Shown: in pieces, positions 28,669-37,514 of the stretch
Layout of the letters: every line of letters starts with the position of its first letter
Numbering within the stretch: position 1 is the stretch's first letter
Assembly: GCF_007005445.1 (NCBI RefSeq)
Contig: NZ_CP041387.1
Span: forward strand, 3,373,001 to 3,437,000
Origin: Rhodopseudomonas palustris
GTDB taxonomy: Bacteria; Pseudomonadota; Alphaproteobacteria; Rhizobiales; Xanthobacteraceae
Length of the DNA: 64,000 nt
Direction of reading: 5' to 3'
Position numbers and translations under genes: made by a program
Notes under the pieces: generated by a model
Databases searched by the model: none
The model's input: only the letters and a program-made list of their open reading frames with translations
Told to the model about the DNA's origin: nothing

Positions 28669-29649
28669 TCAAGTCAGTGATGCGCCTTTCCAGGGCTGTC
28701 CGGACCTCAGAACAGCATTGGCGAACACGACGAGCCGGCGGAGCACAGCGATGAGTGCAACCTTCACTGGCTTGCCGTCGGCGATCAGGCGTTCGTAGAA
28801 CGGTCGCAGGATTTTATTGTGCCGGCTGGCGGCGACGGCCGCCATGTAGAGGATGTGTCGGACGGCCGCACGGCCGCCGCGGATGCGGGCCGGAGCGGTC
28901 ATCGTACCGCTTTGGCGAACGAACGGCGCCACGCCGACCAGCGCTGCGGCGGCCTTGTTGTCGACGCGGCCGAGCTCGGGCACCATGGCGATCAGGGTCA
29001 TCGCCGAGGTGACGCCGATGCCTTTGATGGTGGTGAGCAGGCGTTGGGCCGCGACCAGGTCGGCGCTCTGGCGGAGCAGGGTCTGCATCCTCTGCTGGAG
29101 TGATTTGTCTTCGGCCCGAAGCATGTCGAGGTGCTGCTCGATCGCCTGCCGGATCTCGGCGAGCCGCGTCGTCGCCAGCCGGCAACTCTCGGCGTGGATC
29201 ATCTGTTTGAGCTGGTCGCGGCGGCTGGCGCATTCATGAAGCGCCTCCCGGACCGGATTTTCCTCGAGTTCGACGTGATCGGGCTTGCGGCCTCGGATTT
29301 CGTCGGGGCTCGCCGCATATGCCGCGAGCAGGCGCGCGTCCGACGTATCCGATTTGGCGTTCTGGCCGATCAGCGTGCGATAGGCTGCGAACCGCGACGT
29401 GTGCACGATCTCGACCGGCAGACCCGCTTGGCGCAGCGCCTTGACCAGCGGCTTCTCATAGCCGCCGGTCGGTTCGACCGCGATCCGCGTCAACTGCGGC
29501 CCGGCGCCAAGACGCTGAACCAGCTCTGAGATCGCGTCCGGGCGGTTCGCGTAATGAGCGCGACCGCCTCGATGCCATGCCACGTCGAGGCTCGCGCCGC
29601 CGACGTCGATGCCGATGAAGATGTTGTCCGACGAAGAGGAGGCTGTCAT
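28669..29649 (-). CDS. IS110 family transposase (DEDD recombinase)
   Basis: A 326-residue IS110-type recombinase. The N-terminal RuvC-like DEDD domain starts IFIGIDVGGASLDVAWH, with further acidic positions in VEPTGGYE and KSDTSDARLLAAYA. A coiled middle follows, then the C-terminal Transposase_20 domain (LTTIKGIGVTSAMTLIAMVPELG... ALVGVAPFVRQSG... GRAAVRHILYMAAVAASRHN) carrying the catalytic Ser region SGTM. ATG 29649 is chosen because homologues begin just before the GIDV motif; GGGAC lies upstream. The frame is intact, so the element may be active. Confidence 0.92.
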   Translation of the reverse strand: MTASSSSDNIFIGIDVGGASLDVAWHRGGRAHYANRPDAISELVQRLGAGPQLTRIAVEPTGGYEKPLVKALRQAGLPVEIVHTSRFAAYRTLIGQNAKSDTSDARLLAAYAASPDEIRGRKPDHVELEENPVREALHECASRRDQLKQMIHAESCRLATTRLAEIRQAIEQHLDMLRAEDKSLQQRMQTLLRQSADLVAAQRLLTTIKGIGVTSAMTLIAMVPELGRVDNKAAAALVGVAPFVRQSGTMTAPARIRGGRAAVRHILYMAAVAASRHNKILRPFYERLIADGKPVKVALIAVLRRLVVFANAVLRSGQPWKGASLT

Positions 29650-29885
29650 GATGTCCCTGCCTTGTTCCACGAGGCAAGGCCGGCGCCTGGATCGTCTATC
29701 GTGCGGCCAGCACTTACTACCGTCCGGGTGTCCGGCCTTTTCGACCAAACGAGGCGGGGAACGAGATTCCGACGGTCGCCAACGACCTTCCCGAGAACTC
29801 GTTACGCCCGCCCCGATGACCTCTTAGACTATCCCGAGGTCACCCGAGACTTACGATCCCGCGGTTGTGGTGCACCCGGTTCGCT
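29650..29885 (-). ncRNA. Candidate IS110 bridge RNA region (5' non-coding end)
   Basis: This 236-base stretch lies upstream of the transposase and has no coding potential. In IS621-type IS110 elements this end encodes the bridge RNA that pairs with target and donor DNA. A perfect -35-like TTGACA lies in the opposite end of the element (28667-28672, minus strand). It would point into this region in a circular form, as in the known mechanism; I could not identify a matching -10. Exact RNA limits and loops are not assigned. Confidence 0.4.
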
Positions 29886-29896
29886 TCAATATCTCC

Positions 29897-29937
29897 AGAT
29901 TCCGGGTTCGCTCGCTTCGCGAGCGCCCCGGAATGAC
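29897..29937. repeat. Palindromic repeat, family A, right half split by IS110
   Basis: AGATTCCGGGTTCG, CTCGCTTCGCGAG, CGCCCCGGAATGAC. It is the inverse partner of 28614-28655. Confidence 0.85.
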
Positions 29938-29958
29938 GGGGGCTCTTTTGATATGCAA

Positions 29959-29981
29959 ATGGCCGGGACGAGCCCGGCCAT
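29959..29981. repeat. Palindromic repeat, family C (single unit)
   Basis: ATGGCCGGG-ACGAG-CCCGGCCAT, 22 bases after the family A unit and 31 bases before the MetE-like stop codon. Confidence 0.7.
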
Positions 29982-30012
29982 CACGCAGATCCAACAAGCT
30001 CGAGCGAGGCGC

Positions 30013-31134
30013 TTACTTTCCCCAGACTTCCTGCGCCACTTCCACCGCGAGGCGCAGCTTGTCCCACTGCTCCTGCTCGGACAGGATGTTGCCCTCTTCG
30101 GTCGAGGCGAAGCCGCACTGCGGCGACAGCGCGAGCTGGTCGAGCGGCACGAATTTCGACGCCTCTTCGAGCCGGCGCTTGATCGCGTCCTTGCTCTCCA
30201 GTTCGCCGAACTTCGAGGTGATGACCCCGACCACCACAACCTTGTTGCCCTTGGGCAGGAACCGCAGCGGCTCAAAGCCACCGGCGCGCTCGGAATCGTA
30301 TTCCAGGAAATAGCCGTCGTAATTGATGCCGCCGAGCAGCGTCTCGGCGACCGGCTCGTAGCCGCCGGACGAAATCCAGGTCGAACGGAAGTTGCCGCGG
30401 CAGACGTGGGTGGTGATCACCATGTCGGCCGGACGATCGGCGATCGCGTAATTGATCACTCGCGCATAGATCTGCTGCAGATTGTCCGGATTGTCGCCGC
30501 GGTCGCGCGCCTTCTGTAATTCGTCCTGCGAGCACAGATACGCCCACACGGTGTCGTCGAACTGCAGATAGCGGCAGCCGGCGTCGTAGAATGCCTTCAC
30601 CGCCTTGCGATAAGTCTTGGCGAGATCCTGGAAGAAGCCGTCGAGATCCGGATAGACCTCGCTGGAGATAGCCTTGCGGCCGCCGCGGAAGTGCAGCACG
30701 GCCGGCGACGGAATCGTCATCTTCGGCGTCACATGTGCAATATCGGCGTGCTTCTTCAGGAAGCGGAAGTGATCGAGCATCGGATGATCGTCGGGGAAGT
30801 CGAGCTTGCCGATCACCCGGATCGAATCGTTGCGGGTCTGCACGCCGGCGAACTGAATGCCGGTGTCGGGATGGTAGAGCTCGCAGCCGGTGAGATGGCT
30901 CAGGAAGTCGAAGTGCCACCACGAGCGACGGAACTCGCCGTCGGTGGCGAGCTTCAGGCCGATCGCCGACTGCTTATGGACGACCTTCTCGATCTCCATG
31001 TCCTCGATTTCGCGTAAGTTGGCCGCGGTGATCTCGCCCTTCTCCAGCTTGGCGCGGGCTTCCTTGATCTTCTGAGGCCGCAGCAGGCTGCCGACCTCGT
31101 CGGCGCGGAACGGTGGCTTTGTCCTTTGCGTCAT
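30013..31134 (-). CDS. MetE C-terminal-like (cobalamin-independent) methyltransferase
   Basis: A 373-residue single-domain protein of the UROD/MetE-like superfamily, equivalent to the C-terminal half of methionine synthase MetE (about 750 residues). Zn-ligand-type residues are visible as His/Cys in TTHVCRGNF and Cys in LSPQCGFAS, with Glu in YFLEYDSE. Family members transfer methyl groups to thiols, not always homocysteine. AGTTG only weakly resembles a ribosome-binding site. It is 15 bases downstream of the livF of set II and co-oriented, so it is probably the last gene of that transporter operon. The true substrate is unknown. Confidence 0.85.
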   Translation of the reverse strand: MTQRTKPPFRADEVGSLLRPQKIKEARAKLEKGEITAANLREIEDMEIEKVVHKQSAIGLKLATDGEFRRSWWHFDFLSHLTGCELYHPDTGIQFAGVQTRNDSIRVIGKLDFPDDHPMLDHFRFLKKHADIAHVTPKMTIPSPAVLHFRGGRKAISSEVYPDLDGFFQDLAKTYRKAVKAFYDAGCRYLQFDDTVWAYLCSQDELQKARDRGDNPDNLQQIYARVINYAIADRPADMVITTHVCRGNFRSTWISSGGYEPVAETLLGGINYDGYFLEYDSERAGGFEPLRFLPKGNKVVVVGVITSKFGELESKDAIKRRLEEASKFVPLDQLALSPQCGFASTEEGNILSEQEQWDKLRLAVEVAQEVWGK

Positions 31135-31149
31135 TTCAACTCCCCAGGG

Positions 31150-31866
31150 TCAGCTCTTGGCTCCGCCGGAGACGCCCAGATAGCGCTCCAACGTCGCGGC
31201 ATCGTCCTTCAGCGCCGCGCTCGCCGCATCATGCACGATCGCGCCGCGTTCCAATATCACAACCCGATCGGCGAGCTGGAGGATTTTTCGCGCGTTCTGC
31301 TCGACGATGATCGAGCAGATGCCGCCGGAGCGGGTGATGGTGCCGAGCGCGGTTAGCAATTCGTCAACGATGATCGGCGCCAGCCCCTCGGTCGGCTCGT
31401 CGAGCAGCAGCACCTTGGGATTGAGGGTCAGCGCGCGGCCGATCGCCAGCATCTGCTGTTCGCCGCCGGAGAGCTGGTTGCCGAAATTGCTGCGCCGCTC
31501 CTCGAGCCGCGGAAACATCTCGTACACCCGCGCCACCGTCCACGGTCCCGGCTGCGCTACCGCAGTCAAGTTCTCCTCGACGGTGAGCGACTTGAAGATG
31601 TTGCGCTCCTGCGGCACCCAGCCGATACCGGCACGCGCCCGCTGATCAGGCCGCAGTGCGGTGACATCGACGCCGCCGACCGCGATCGTGCCGGAGAACC
31701 GGCGGGTAACGCCGACGATCGAGTTGATCAGCGTGGTCTTGCCGGTGCCGTTGCGGCCGAGCAGCGCCAGCACCTCGCCTTCGGTGAGGCGCAGCGACAT
31801 CTGGGGGATCACCACCGCCTCGCCGTAGCCGGCGCGGAGCTTGTCGATCGTCAGCAAGTCAGACAT
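31150..31866 (-). CDS. Liv-type ABC ATPase, LivF family (set II)
   Basis: A 238-residue ATPase. Walker A is GRNGTGKTT, the Q-loop region is WVPQERNIFKSLTV, the signature is LSGGEQQM, Walker B is VLLLDEPTEGLAP and VEQNA is the switch region. ATG 31866 lies nine bases after the livG stop; in-frame GTG 31872 and TTG 31878 (the latter overlapping the livG stop as TTGA) are alternative starts. It lies just upstream of the MetE-like gene. Confidence 0.92.
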   Translation of the reverse strand: MSDLLTIDKLRAGYGEAVVIPQMSLRLTEGEVLALLGRNGTGKTTLINSIVGVTRRFSGTIAVGGVDVTALRPDQRARAGIGWVPQERNIFKSLTVEENLTAVAQPGPWTVARVYEMFPRLEERRSNFGNQLSGGEQQMLAIGRALTLNPKVLLLDEPTEGLAPIIVDELLTALGTITRSGGICSIIVEQNARKILQLADRVVILERGAIVHDAASAALKDDAATLERYLGVSGGAKS

Positions 31867-31874
31867 TGACACGC

Positions 31875-32627
31875 TCAAACATGGGCATCCTCGCCGAGAT
31901 ACACCGCCTTGACCTGCGGGTCGCGCGCCACCTCTTCCGGCGTACCTTCTGTCAGCAGCGCACCGGAGACCAGCACCGAGATGCGGTCGGCGAACGAAAA
32001 CACCAGGTCCATGTCGTGCTCGATCAGCAGCACCGTCACCTCGCGCGGCAGGCCGGCGACCGCGGCGAGAATGTCATGGCGCTCGCTCTCCGGCACGCCG
32101 GCGGCCGGCTCGTCGAGCAGCAGCACGCGCGGCTTGGTGGCGATCGCCACCGCGATCTCCAAGAGGCGCTGCTTGCCATAGGGCAGCGTGCCGGTCGGCT
32201 CGTTCATCACGTCGAGCAGCTTGAAGCGCTCGAGGTTATCGGCGATCTCGGCATTGATGTCGGCGCGGGTGCCCATCCGCCGCCACCAGTCGCCGCCATG
32301 ACCGGAGCGTTCCGACACCGCAAGACCGATGGTCTCGAGCGGCGTCAGGTCGGCATAGAGCTGATTGATCTGGAAAGTACGCGACAACCCGCGCAGCACC
32401 CGCTTGTGGACCGGCATGTGGGTGATGTCGTTGCCTTCGAGCAGGATGCGGCCGCCGTTCGGCTTGAGCACACCGGTGAGCTGGTTGATCACCGTGGTCT
32501 TGCCGGCGCCGTTCGGACCGATCAACGCGTGGCGTGCGCCGGCTTCGACGCTCAGCGAGAGATTGCGGGTGACATTGAGCCCGCCGAAGTGCTTTTCCAG
32601 ACCGATGGTCTGCAGCGCAAACGTCAT
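31875..32627 (-). CDS. Liv-type ABC ATPase, LivG family (set II)
   Basis: A 250-residue ATPase. Walker A is GPNGAGKTT, the Q-loop region is SRTFQINQLYADLTP, the degenerate LivG-type signature is LPYGKQRLLEIA, Walker B is VLLLDEPAAGVPE and the switch is IEHDMDLVFSF. ATG 32627 overlaps the livM stop as ATGA. The insert SGHGGDWWRRMGTRADIN in the helical region is typical of LivG from aromatic-acid type transporters, though ligand assignment is inference. Confidence 0.92.
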   Translation of the reverse strand: MTFALQTIGLEKHFGGLNVTRNLSLSVEAGARHALIGPNGAGKTTVINQLTGVLKPNGGRILLEGNDITHMPVHKRVLRGLSRTFQINQLYADLTPLETIGLAVSERSGHGGDWWRRMGTRADINAEIADNLERFKLLDVMNEPTGTLPYGKQRLLEIAVAIATKPRVLLLDEPAAGVPESERHDILAAVAGLPREVTVLLIEHDMDLVFSFADRISVLVSGALLTEGTPEEVARDPQVKAVYLGEDAHV

Positions 32628-33652
32628 TCGGCGGCCCCCGCATTGGTGTTGCGCCCCCGCAGCGCGCGCATCACCGCACGCGGCAGGAAAAGCACCCAGC
32701 GATGCAGCCGCTCGCGGCCGATCATCACGATCACTACCAGCACCAGGCCGATCCAGAACAGCCAATATTGCGGCGTGAGGATCGAGAACGTCTCCTGAAG
32801 CAACTTGAACACCACCGCGCCGATCAGCCCGCCGTACAGATAGCCGGTGCCGCCCAGCACCAGCACCAGGATCAGATCGGCCGAGCGTTCGAACGAAAAC
32901 ACGTCCAGCGAGGCGAGCTGGGTGGTCTGGGTAAACAGCGCGCCGGCGATGCCGGCGTAGAACGCCGCGAAGGTGTAGATCGCGACCAGACGGGTGTTGA
33001 CCGGGATGCCCACCGCCGAGGCCCGCAGTGGATTGTTGCGGATTGCGCGCAACGACAGGCCGAACGGCGAATGCACCACCCGGCGCGCCAGCAGGAACAG
33101 CACGAACAGTACCGCGACGGTGTACCAGAACCCGACCTTGCCGAAGATGTCGAACTCGAAGATGCCGAGCAGCGGTTGCATCACGATGCCCTGCAGGCCG
33201 TCGGTGCCGCCGGTGATGTCGGAGAACCGCTCCGCCAGCGCTTCGAGCAGCAGCGCGATGCCGAGCGTCACCATCAGCCGGGTGAGGTCAACGCCGCGGA
33301 TCACGAGGAAGCTGGTGGCGAAGCCGAGCACCGCAGCGACGAGACCGGCGACCAGCAGCGCCAGCACTGGCTCGCCGACGATGCCATGCAGCGCCAGCAG
33401 GCCGGCACAATAAGCGCCGACGCCGAAGAACGCGGCGTGGCCGAGCGAGACGATGCCGGCATAGCCGAGGATCAGATCGAGCGACAGCGCGAACAGGCCG
33501 AGCCGGACGATCTCGGTCATGATCAGATAGCGCGACGGAAACAGCAGGCCGCAGCCGATCAGAACGGCCCAGAACACGAATTCGGCCCAGTGCCAGCGTG
33601 CGGTGCGGCGGGCGTGGAAGCCGACGATTTCGGGAGGAGTCGACATGGTCAT
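32624..33652 (-). CDS. Liv-type ABC permease, LivM family (set II)
   Basis: A 342-residue permease with about nine to ten helices. Landmarks are GYAGIVSLGHAAFFGVGAYCAG, SLRAIRNNPLRASAVGIPVNTRL and LVLVLGGTGYLYGGLIGA. It starts at ATG 33652, sharing one base with the livH stop, or ATG 33646 two codons later, where GGAGGAG-type sequence is not seen upstream. It forms a heterodimeric channel with the LivH partner. Confidence 0.92.
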   Translation of the reverse strand: MTMSTPPEIVGFHARRTARWHWAEFVFWAVLIGCGLLFPSRYLIMTEIVRLGLFALSLDLILGYAGIVSLGHAAFFGVGAYCAGLLALHGIVGEPVLALLVAGLVAAVLGFATSFLVIRGVDLTRLMVTLGIALLLEALAERFSDITGGTDGLQGIVMQPLLGIFEFDIFGKVGFWYTVAVLFVLFLLARRVVHSPFGLSLRAIRNNPLRASAVGIPVNTRLVAIYTFAAFYAGIAGALFTQTTQLASLDVFSFERSADLILVLVLGGTGYLYGGLIGAVVFKLLQETFSILTPQYWLFWIGLVLVVIVMIGRERLHRWVLFLPRAVMRALRGRNTNAGAAE

Positions 33653-34518
33653 CAGCGCGCCGCGGTGCGGCCGAACAGGCCGTTGGGTCGCCAGATCAGG
33701 ATCACGATCATGATGGTGTAGATCACGAACGGACCGAGCTTGGGCAGATAGTATTTGCCGGCGACGTCGCCGATGCCGAGCAGCAGCGAGGCGAGGAATG
33801 GCCCGGTGATCGACGACGAGCCGCCGACCGTGACCACGATCAGGAAGTAGATCATGAACTTCAGCGGAAAGTACGGATCGAGCCCGAGGATCTCGGCGCT
33901 CAGCGCGCCGCCGAAGCCGGCCAGCCCGCAGCCGAACGCGAAGGTCAGCGCGAATACCTGCGGCACGTTGATGCCGAGGCCGGATGCGACGCGCGGATCA
34001 TCGACCGCGGCGCGCAGCCGGCTGCCGAACCGCGTCTTCGCCAGGGTCAGTTGCAGGCCGACGGTCAGGAGACCGCAGATCACGATGATCATCAGTCGGT
34101 AGCGGCCGATGCCGACGCCGAACAGGTCGATCTGGCCCTGCAGCGCTTCCGGCAACTGCATGAACACCCGCGACGAGCCCATGATGTAATCGACCGCGGC
34201 GACCGACATGAACACCAGCCCGACGCTGAACAGCACCTGGTCGAGATGCGACCGGGCGTAGAGGTGCCGGTACAGCAGCCGCTCCAGCACCGCGCCGATC
34301 GCTGCGCTGGCGAGGAAGGCGAGCGGCAGCGCGGCGAGGAACGGCCAGCCGGCCTGATTGACCAGCACGGCGCAGACATAGCCGCCGGCCATCGCGAATG
34401 CGCCGTGCGCGAGATTGACGAAATTCATCAGCCCGAGCGTCACCGCAAGCCCGCACGCGAGCACGAACAGCAACATGCCGTAGGCGACACCGTCGAAAAG
34501 AATGGTGAGCAGGGTCAT
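33652..34518 (-). CDS. Liv-type ABC permease, LivH family (set II)
   Basis: A 288-residue permease with about eight helices. It begins LTILFDGVAYGMLLFVLACGLAVTLGLMNFVNLAHGAFAMAGGY, the conserved LivH opening. It carries RAAVDDPRVASGLGINVPQVFALTFAFG and VVTVGGSSSITGPF in the ATPase-contact region. A palindromic repeat pair separates it from the upstream binding-protein gene. Confidence 0.92.
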   Translation of the reverse strand: MTLLTILFDGVAYGMLLFVLACGLAVTLGLMNFVNLAHGAFAMAGGYVCAVLVNQAGWPFLAALPLAFLASAAIGAVLERLLYRHLYARSHLDQVLFSVGLVFMSVAAVDYIMGSSRVFMQLPEALQGQIDLFGVGIGRYRLMIIVICGLLTVGLQLTLAKTRFGSRLRAAVDDPRVASGLGINVPQVFALTFAFGCGLAGFGGALSAEILGLDPYFPLKFMIYFLIVVTVGGSSSITGPFLASLLLGIGDVAGKYYLPKLGPFVIYTIMIVILIWRPNGLFGRTAAR

Positions 34519-34537
34519 GGGCTCGCATCACTTCGCT

Positions 34538-34634
34538 GTCATCATTCCGGGGCGCTCGCGCCAGCGAGCGAACCCGAAATCCAGAGGTTGTTGAGCGAGA
34601 TTCCGGGCTCGCGCTGCGCGCGCCCCGGAATGAC
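34538..34634. repeat. Palindromic repeat pair, family A (intact double unit)
   Basis: Units GTCATCATTCCGGGG...GAACCCGAAATC and GATTCCGGGCTCG...CCCCGGAATGAC, head to head, with a loop of about 18 bases. As in set I, the pair sits exactly between the binding-protein gene and livH. Confidence 0.85.
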
Positions 34635-34661
34635 GAAAGCCAAATCGGAGCGCGCAGTCGC

Positions 34662-35840
34662 TTACTTCTTCGTCTTGCCCGGATCCTTCACCGCGTCGAC
34701 CTTGTCGAACTCGACGTTGTAGAGCTCGCCGTCGACCTTCTCGACCTTGCGGATGTAGACGTTCTGGACGATGTCACGGGTGTCGGGATCGATCGAGATC
34801 GGGCCGCGCGGGCTCTCCCAGGCCATACCCTTCATCGCGGCTACAAGCGAATCGCCGTCGGCCTTGCCGCCGGTCTTCTTCAGCGCTTCGTAGATCAGGT
34901 GGATGCCGTCATAGCCGCCGACCGCCATGAAGCCGGGACGCTGGCCGAATTCCTTCTTGTAGGCGGCGACGAACGCCTTGTTCTTCTCGGACGGATGCGC
35001 CGCCGAATAGATGTGCGCGGTGACCACGCCGATCGCGGCATCGCCCATGCTGTTCAACAGGTCGTCATCCATCACGTCGCCGGGACCGATCACCTTGATG
35101 CCGGATTTGTCGAGGCCGCGCTCGGCGAACTGCTTCATGAAGTTGCCGCCCTGCCCGGCCGGCACGAACACGAACATCGCATCCGGCTTGGAGTCCTTGG
35201 CGCGCTGCAGGAACGGGGCGAAGTCCGGGTTCGCCAGCGGCACCTTGACCTCCTCGACGATCTGGCCGCCGCCGGCGGTGAAGTGCTGCTTGAACGCCGC
35301 CAGCGCGTCGTTGCCGGGCGCGTAGTCGGAGGTCAGCGTCACCACTTTCTTGATGCCGTTCTTCGCCGCCCAGTCGCCGATCACGGTGGAGGACTGCGGC
35401 AGAGTGAACGAGGTGCGCACGATGTAGGGCGAACGCTCGGTAATGATCGAGGTGCCGGCCGCCATCACCACTTCGGGCACCTTCGCCTGGGTCGCCAGCG
35501 GCGCCGCGGCCAACGCCGCCGGGGTGATGCCGAAGCCGGCAATCACGCTCACCTTGTCGTTGACGATCAGTTCCTGCGCGAACCGCTTGGTGTTGTCGGG
35601 GACCGCGGCGTCGTCTTTCAGGATCACTTCGATCTTCTTGCCGGCGACGGTGTCGCCGTTCTGCTTGATGTACAGCTTGATGGCGTTGTCGATCTGCTTG
35701 CCGGTCGAGGCCTGCCCGCTGGTCATCGGCAAGATCAGGCCGATCTTCACGGTCTCCTGGGCGCCCGCCACCGTCATCGGCGCCGCGACCGCCACAGCGA
35801 TGCAGGCGGCCTGGATCAGCATTCTTCTGCGTATCCGCAT
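34662..35840 (-). CDS. Liv-type ABC transporter substrate-binding protein (set II)
   Basis: A 392-residue periplasmic binding protein. A twin-Arg-like basic start (MRIRRRMLIQAACIAVAVAAP) leads to cleavage near AGAQE. Lobe 1 begins TVKIGLILPMTSGQASTGKQIDNAIKLY. AAGGAAA lies just before ATG 35840. It is the first gene of set II (binding protein, livH, livM, livG, livF, MetE-like). The MetE-like partner hints at a methylated or one-carbon-related ligand, but this is only inference. Confidence 0.92.
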   Translation of the reverse strand: MRIRRRMLIQAACIAVAVAAPMTVAGAQETVKIGLILPMTSGQASTGKQIDNAIKLYIKQNGDTVAGKKIEVILKDDAAVPDNTKRFAQELIVNDKVSVIAGFGITPAALAAAPLATQAKVPEVVMAAGTSIITERSPYIVRTSFTLPQSSTVIGDWAAKNGIKKVVTLTSDYAPGNDALAAFKQHFTAGGGQIVEEVKVPLANPDFAPFLQRAKDSKPDAMFVFVPAGQGGNFMKQFAERGLDKSGIKVIGPGDVMDDDLLNSMGDAAIGVVTAHIYSAAHPSEKNKAFVAAYKKEFGQRPGFMAVGGYDGIHLIYEALKKTGGKADGDSLVAAMKGMAWESPRGPISIDPDTRDIVQNVYIRKVEKVDGELYNVEFDKVDAVKDPGKTKK

Positions 35841-36169
35841 GAACGTTTCCTTTTCCCTTGCCTCTTGGTCGAGGCTTATGGCCCGTCCTACGTTAGCGGG
35901 GCGGCGCCGCGCTGTCTCACGACAGGCGCGGAACGAACAAAGGTTCGGCAAGATTCCCGGGCGACGGCGGCGATCTTCGCCGACGATCCGACGCACCGAC
36001 CTCGGTTCCGTGGCAGGCTCGACCATATCATTGCCACGGAAACTGAAATGATGGTGCGATATCAGGTATGCTGTTATCCGATAGCGTCGCGGGTTTGGTG
36101 CGGTCGCCCGGATGCGGTAAACACCCGCTCCGGCGTCTTCTGCCGGTGGCGACGAAGCGAGATCTGTCG
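35841..36169. other. Divergent intergenic region
   Basis: This 329-base gap lies between the set II binding-protein gene and a small lipoprotein gene. It contains ATCATT-N14-AATGAT (36027-36052) and a GATATC palindrome (36058-36063), which may be operators, but both are short. No gene seen. Confidence 0.35.
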
Positions 36170-36466
36170 ATGCGAGTTTGGTTGGTTCGGGGGCTGCGGG
36201 TGGCGGGCGCGGTGGGGATGTTGGGCGCGCTGACGGGCTGCGGCAGCATCAACAGCGCATTGACCACAGGCATGGCCGACTATGTGCCGCAATGGGCAGG
36301 CGGCCTGCCGGCGGACGCCCCGCCGCGCCCCGGTACCGCCCGGTACGACGCCTACATGCAGGAGCAGGAACGGCTGCGGAAGATGCCGGCAGCCGAGCGG
36401 CAGAAGCTCGAAGCGGCGCGGGCGGCGGAGACCGGGCAGCCGGCCCCTGGCGGGCCGGCGCGTTAG
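36170..36466 (+). CDS. Small lipoprotein of unknown function
   Basis: A 98-residue protein with a lipoprotein signal: charged MRVWLVRGLR, hydrophobic VAGAVGMLGA, lipobox LTGC with Cys near residue 23. The mature part has a proline-rich stretch (PADAPPRPGTARYDAYMQ) and a charged helix (EQERLRKMPAAERQKLEAARAAE). Such small alphaproteobacterial lipoproteins are common and uncharacterised. ATG 36170 begins the signal sequence; an upstream start (36068) would bury it. It stands alone between the set II promoter region and purU. Confidence 0.8.
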   Translation: MRVWLVRGLRVAGAVGMLGALTGCGSINSALTTGMADYVPQWAGGLPADAPPRPGTARYDAYMQEQERLRKMPAAERQKLEAARAAETGQPAPGGPAR

Positions 36467-36524
36467 GCGGGAGCCGGACGAACCTGAAGCGCTGCGGCCG
36501 CCGGACGGAGCGCTGTGAGCGCGG

Positions 36525-37439
<915 letters not shown>

Positions 37440-37514
37440 CTAGCACCGCCGGGTCGCTTGCGCCAATCCCGCCCACCGGCGCAAGATGCCCCGACGAAGG
37501 ACGAATAGCGGAAC

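Larger units (their letters stand above)
28656..29885 (-). mobile_element. IS110-family insertion sequence inside a palindromic repeat pair
   Basis: About 1.23 kb containing one transposase gene. There are no terminal inverted repeats or obvious target duplication, as usual for IS110. The left edge is placed after CT at 28654-28655 and the right edge at CT 29884-29885 (or 29893-29894); CT is the core dinucleotide of the IS621 type. The non-coding 5' side (about 235 bases) is long and the 3' side (13 bases) short, which is the IS110 rather than the IS1111 layout. Exact ends need an empty-site comparison. Confidence 0.75.
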
